Positions 42,867 to 45,676 of a DNA stretch of 45,676 nt are shown piece by piece. The notes beneath the pieces are model-generated. The model did not search any database, was not told where the DNA came from, and saw only the letters and a list, made by a program, of their open reading frames with translations. The stretch's first letter is position 1. Every line of letters begins with the position of its first letter. This stretch comes from Roseibium sp. TrichSKD4 (lineage in GTDB: Bacteria > Pseudomonadota > Alphaproteobacteria > Rhizobiales > Stappiaceae). The stretch is taken from the NCBI RefSeq assembly GCF_000148725.1, contig NZ_GL476303.1, forward strand, positions 4,386 to 50,061, given 5' to 3'. The position numbers were made by a program, and so were the translations under genes.

Positions 42867-44069
42867 CTATTTCGCCACGCGGTCCCCGCGGCCTTTGCCT
42901 GTGAACGTGGCAATAATAATTTTCAGCTCCAGAAGCAGGCCGCGGCGGGCGATGTATTCCGCGTCTTTTTTGGAAAGGCGCACGGGATCGCTCATGTCTA
43001 TGTCCTTGATTTGTGCCAGGCCGGTGATGCCGGGAAGGACGGTCAGCACACCGCGCTTCGTGCGCTCGTGGACCAGCTCCGTTTGAACCGGCAGGCAGGG
43101 GCGGGGGCCAACAAGCGAAAGTTCACCTTTGAGGATGTTCCAAACCTGCGGCAGTTCGTCGATCTTGGTCTTGCGAATAAAGTTTCCAATTGGCGTGACA
43201 GAGCTTTGTGAGACCTCATGGGTGCCAGCCTGTTTCGTGCCCTTGGCCATGGAGCGGAACTTGTAGCAGACAAAAACCTTGCCTCCCTTGCCAACACGGT
43301 CCTGTGCAAAGATGCCCGGCCCCGGCGAGCCGGTTTTCACCAGCACCCAGATGATCGCCAGCAGCCACCAGAACAAGAGAATGACTGATAATGCGAAGCC
43401 ATAATCGATCAAGCCGCGTCCCAGCCGGTAGACTAGGTTTTCTTCCTTCGGATCAGCCGGAAACATGGGCTCGTCGGAAGCCTTGAAAAAATCGGTGCTG
43501 ACCAGTGTGCCGGCGATCCGTTTGACTGAAACCGTTGGAGCTAAGGCGGACAAAATCGCAAATGCAGGGCGGCGAAGACCCTTGGGAAGCTTCTCCAATA
43601 CCGCCAGCTTGCCAGCAAAGCGCTCGCCATGAACAGCGGGTAGAAATAGATTGACGATGTTGATGCCGTCGATCGCGCTCAGAACACGGATTGCCTCGCG
43701 CTTGCTGCGGGCATAAGGCGTGTCAGGACCATCATCCAGAGCATGAAAACTGGAAACATTGATAAAGGTCGGCACCTTGGCTGCGCGCGCCGCTTCCGCG
43801 ATGGTCCGCGTCAGCTCCACATTCGCAGCCCGGAATTCATCCTCGCTCGCTTCAGCCGTGTTGTTCAACACCGCCAGATGCATAACTGCATCCACACCTT
43901 CAAGCAGCTCCCGCAGCTCCTCATATGACCCGCATCGGGCATTCTCGGCGAGGCTCTTGAGGCGCGCCGGATCCCGGCCAACCAAAACAAGGTCAACCCC
44001 GGCAGCCGCCAACATCGGCACCAACTGAGCCCCCAAAAACCCCGAGGCACCTGTCATGAGAAGTTTCAA
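42867..44069 (-). CDS. Fusion of an SDR reductase/epimerase and a polyprenyl-phosphate sugar-1-phosphate transferase (WreQ-WreU-like)
   Basis: 400 residues with two parts. Residues 1 to about 215 are an extended SDR: MKLLMTGASGFLGAQLVPML (TGxxGxxG), INVSSFHA (Ser) and YARSK (YxxxK). From about 222 follows a small monotopic phosphoglycosyl transferase: membrane helix GFALSVILLFWWLLAIIWVL, SPGPGIFAQDRVG, YKFRSM, the catalytic Asp-Glu in TKIDELPQ, and LSLVGPRP. Such transferases start O-antigen or glycan synthesis on undecaprenyl phosphate. In Rhizobium the separate proteins WreQ and WreU reduce the 4-keto sugar and transfer QuiNAc-1-P; this protein seems to join both. The reductase part is shorter than usual. 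ATG 44069, single gene. Confidence 0.88.
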   Translation of the reverse strand: MKLLMTGASGFLGAQLVPMLAAAGVDLVLVGRDPARLKSLAENARCGSYEELRELLEGVDAVMHLAVLNNTAEASEDEFRAANVELTRTIAEAARAAKVPTFINVSSFHALDDGPDTPYARSKREAIRVLSAIDGINIVNLFLPAVHGERFAGKLAVLEKLPKGLRRPAFAILSALAPTVSVKRIAGTLVSTDFFKASDEPMFPADPKEENLVYRLGRGLIDYGFALSVILLFWWLLAIIWVLVKTGSPGPGIFAQDRVGKGGKVFVCYKFRSMAKGTKQAGTHEVSQSSVTPIGNFIRKTKIDELPQVWNILKGELSLVGPRPCLPVQTELVHERTKRGVLTVLPGITGLAQIKDIDMSDPVRLSKKDAEYIARRGLLLELKIIIATFTGKGRGDRVAK

Positions 44070-44157
44070 GCGAAGATCCTTGCGAAAAGCAGATTTGCAA
44101 CGCTGCTTGATTAGCCGGTCGGGCAGGGGAGGTCAAAAGGAAGTGTGTTAGCACTCC

Positions 44158-44481
44158 CTACTTGCTCAAGATCTGTTCGACATCGCAGGCAATAGAGGTT
44201 GCCAACATTCGGACAGAACGCCGATTGGATGTTCGGGCCAGTTCGGACGAGAGCAAAGCGCATTTTTCCATAACCGCTTCAAGGGTCAAGGCTTCAGACC
44301 TTGCAACAGCTGCCAAGCTCACTTCTTCTTTTTCGATCAATTGGCCGTAAATGGCCTCCGTCACATTTTGGTGTGGGGTGAGGAGGTCTGCTCGAACGCG
44401 GTTTAGATCTGAAAGTGCGGCATCGACAATCTCGTATTTGGCGACGGTCTGAACCTGATTTTGAGTTTTCGTTTGGATCAT
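44158..44481 (-). CDS. Hypothetical helical protein
   Basis: 107 residues, mostly helical by eye (ADLLTPHQNVTEAIYGQLIE; EALTLEAVMEKCALLSSELA). No family recognised. ATG 44481 is preceded by a weak GAGG. It lies upstream of, and on the same strand as, the fused transferase gene with an 88-bp gap. Could be a small regulator or chaperone, but nothing proves it. Confidence 0.5.
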   Translation of the reverse strand: MIQTKTQNQVQTVAKYEIVDAALSDLNRVRADLLTPHQNVTEAIYGQLIEKEEVSLAAVARSEALTLEAVMEKCALLSSELARTSNRRSVRMLATSIACDVEQILSK

Positions 44482-45477
44482 TTGGCAGGTGCCTCGTCTC
44501 TTGTGTGATCAGATAACAACGACCTGGCACAGCTTGAGACCTTTGTCCGCGGGGTAAACGATCGTTTGGTAAACAAGTGACGATCGAGAACAGCCATGGG
44601 TGATAGTAAGGCACTGCATATGATGCTCATATCGTTTTGCGCGCGCTGAATTGGGTGACTCACTAGCTTATAGCTGGGGGCTGGGACTTCTCACCCGTAT
44701 GAATCAAGTCAGCAGCAAATCGGCGTAACTCTTTTCAAGTTGTGTTACTGCATTTCATCAAGTGGAATTGTCGATTCACGACATCACATTATCGATTCAG
44801 CGCGGAACGCCGTTACCATTTTTCGGCAAAAATCTGCCTTTCGAGATCTACCACGCGGTTGCCGTGGGCAAGGTCTCTGGGGGCTAATTTTCGGACCTTT
44901 GAATCGTGAATTTGCAGTTTTGAATCAGAAAAATATCAGATTGAATCGCGAATTCACTGAAGTGAATCAAAATAACACAAATTAAAATAGTTTATCTGCA
45001 GTCGCGGGCGTATTGCATTGGGTTGGGTGCGCTTGAATTAAACCGCTGGCGGATCTGTAAAGCGTTGGATCAAGCTGCATCATGAGGTTCGCATAGAGCA
45101 CTGCTAAAACAGAGTTTTCGAGAATTGAGGTCCGCGTTTTAGGGCAAGTATGAGGAAAATGGGTGCTTTGAAAGAAACGATTCAAAGCATGAGATTTCCG
45201 TTACTTTTGTAGGAAGTAATGGGGGGAGAACAAATTTCTGCCGACCGCTTGCTCTCGTAGATTTCTTCACTTCAAGGTCTCTGGCTGAAAAGCACTCGGT
45301 TCTGCGAAAAATATGCAGATAGCTCGCATTTCTTTTATCCGAAGCTGGGTGTTGGTCATTGGCGATATCCAACAGATTGCTCTCTGAGTGCGTTTTACGT
45401 TTCCAAAAAGTGCGAACCAGCAGAAAATAAATTCCATAAGATAGATTCTGCGATTTATGTGTGTAGGCGCCATGCCT
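44482..45477. other. Gene-poor region, about 1 kb
   Basis: No convincing gene on either strand; the open frames are short and of odd composition. Part of it (44657-44968) is dense in GANTC, and 44897-44970 repeats TTGAATCG-GAATT-like units twice. An inverted repeat CCACG-CGGTTGC-CGTGG lies near 44851. No tRNA or known RNA is recognised. Confidence 0.5.
44657..44968. repeat. Cluster of eight GANTC sites
   Basis: GANTC occurs at 44657, 44701, 44773, 44794, 44901, 44922, 44943 and 44964. Chance would give about one in 312 bp. The last four are exactly 21 bp apart (start to start), that is two helical turns. GANTC is the site of the alphaproteobacterial methylase CcrM, so the cluster may be a methylation-sensitive regulatory or replication element. 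Confidence 0.7.
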
Positions 45478-45571
45478 AAATGTCTCACTTTTTGCAATTC
45501 AAAAATGTCACACTTCCCGTCTTTGAGCGATGTTTTAACTGGGCGTTTAGAGGGTTGGCATGGGTTGGGTC

Positions 45572-45676
45572 ATGATGAGTACGCGGGAGTTAAACCGGAT
45601 CGAAGTTCTGTCTCAGATTCACGATGGTGTTTTGGATCTGTCGACAGCTGCATCTGTGTTGAGCTGTTCGAAGCGG
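45572..45676 (+). CDS. ISNCY-type transposase, N-terminus (runs off the window)
   Basis: An open frame of 35 codons runs to the last base: MMSTRELNRIEVLSQIHDG, then LDLSTAASVLSCSKR. This is the start of the helix-turn-helix region of ISNCY-family transposases (STRELNRIEVL...AA.LL..S.R). The start may also be ATG 45560, four codons earlier. Upstream, near 45480-45525, two related strings (ATGTCTCACTTTTTG and ATGTCACACTT) probably mark the left end of the element. Confidence 0.65.
   Translation, partial: MMSTRELNRIEVLSQIHDGVLDLSTAASVLSCSKR

Noticed and set aside
44740-44985. Open frame with repeated LNREF-like units
   Set aside because: No ribosome-binding site and odd composition; the peptide repeat is a by-product of the repeated GAATC-containing DNA.
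1-45676. CRISPR arrays, tRNA and rRNA genes
   Set aside because: No regularly spaced direct repeats of CRISPR type and no tRNA or rRNA-like sequence were seen anywhere.

Overview
The window looks like part of a repABC plasmid or chromid of an alphaproteobacterium. The strongest evidence is a complete repA-repB-repC operon (34154-38042) with a putative antisense RNA between repB and repC, an AT-rich origin-like stretch inside repC, and GTTGACAGCTGTCAAC palindromes that are probable parS sites. Gene families and base composition would suit the Rhodobacterales or Hyphomicrobiales, but the sequence alone does not settle genus. The cargo is mostly surface-polysaccharide synthesis, interleaved with nested and decayed insertion elements.

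Layout. (1) 1-11304, minus strand: a tightly packed glycan operon with Wzm/Wzt ABC exporter, FemAB/GNAT-like transferase, three SAM methyltransferases, a GT4 glycosyltransferase, an unknown protein, a polysaccharide deacetylase, a frameshifted asparagine-synthase-like amidotransferase and a second GT4 cut by the window edge. (2) 11944-23574: two near-identical direct IS3-family copies bracketing a plus-strand sugar-nucleotide and glycosyltransferase operon (wecB, two GT4s, a UDP-sugar epimerase, a second amidotransferase with a one-base frameshift, and a TviB/WbpO dehydrogenase). (3) 23575-30673: an insertion-element graveyard. A 5071-bp Tn3-family transposon with 47-bp inverted repeats and ACCTA target duplication sits inside an IS630 transposase gene, which abuts a truncated IS110 and an IS3 fragment. 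(4) 30729-32621: a membrane-bound UDP-GlcNAc 4,6-dehydratase (CapD/PglF/WbpM type). (5) 32747-40000: plasmid maintenance, with a nucleotidyltransferase preceded by two matched palindromes, repABC, and a MntA-HepT type toxin-antitoxin pair whose antitoxin carries an N-terminal ribbon-helix-helix domain. parS-like sites lie at the ends of both repB and hepT. (6) 40032-42736: a small redox/detoxification operon (VOC protein, zinc-type dehydrogenase, quinol monooxygenase) divergent from a LysR regulator broken by an amber codon. (7) 42867-44069: a fused short-chain reductase plus polyprenyl-phosphate sugar-1-phosphate transferase. A gene-poor stretch with many GANTC sites follows, then the start of an ISNCY-type transposase.

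How it may work together (inference). The dehydratase (30729-32621) and the fused reductase-transferase (42867-44069) could make a 6-deoxy-HexNAc nucleotide and load it onto the lipid carrier. The central operon supplies ManNAc/HexNAc-uronic acid nucleotides, possibly amidated, plus glycosyltransferases. The left operon modifies the chain by methylation, deacetylation and acyl transfer, and exports it through Wzm/Wzt. At least five genes carry small indels or nonsense changes, several at homopolymers, so either the replicon is decaying or the assembly has indel errors; raw reads would decide.
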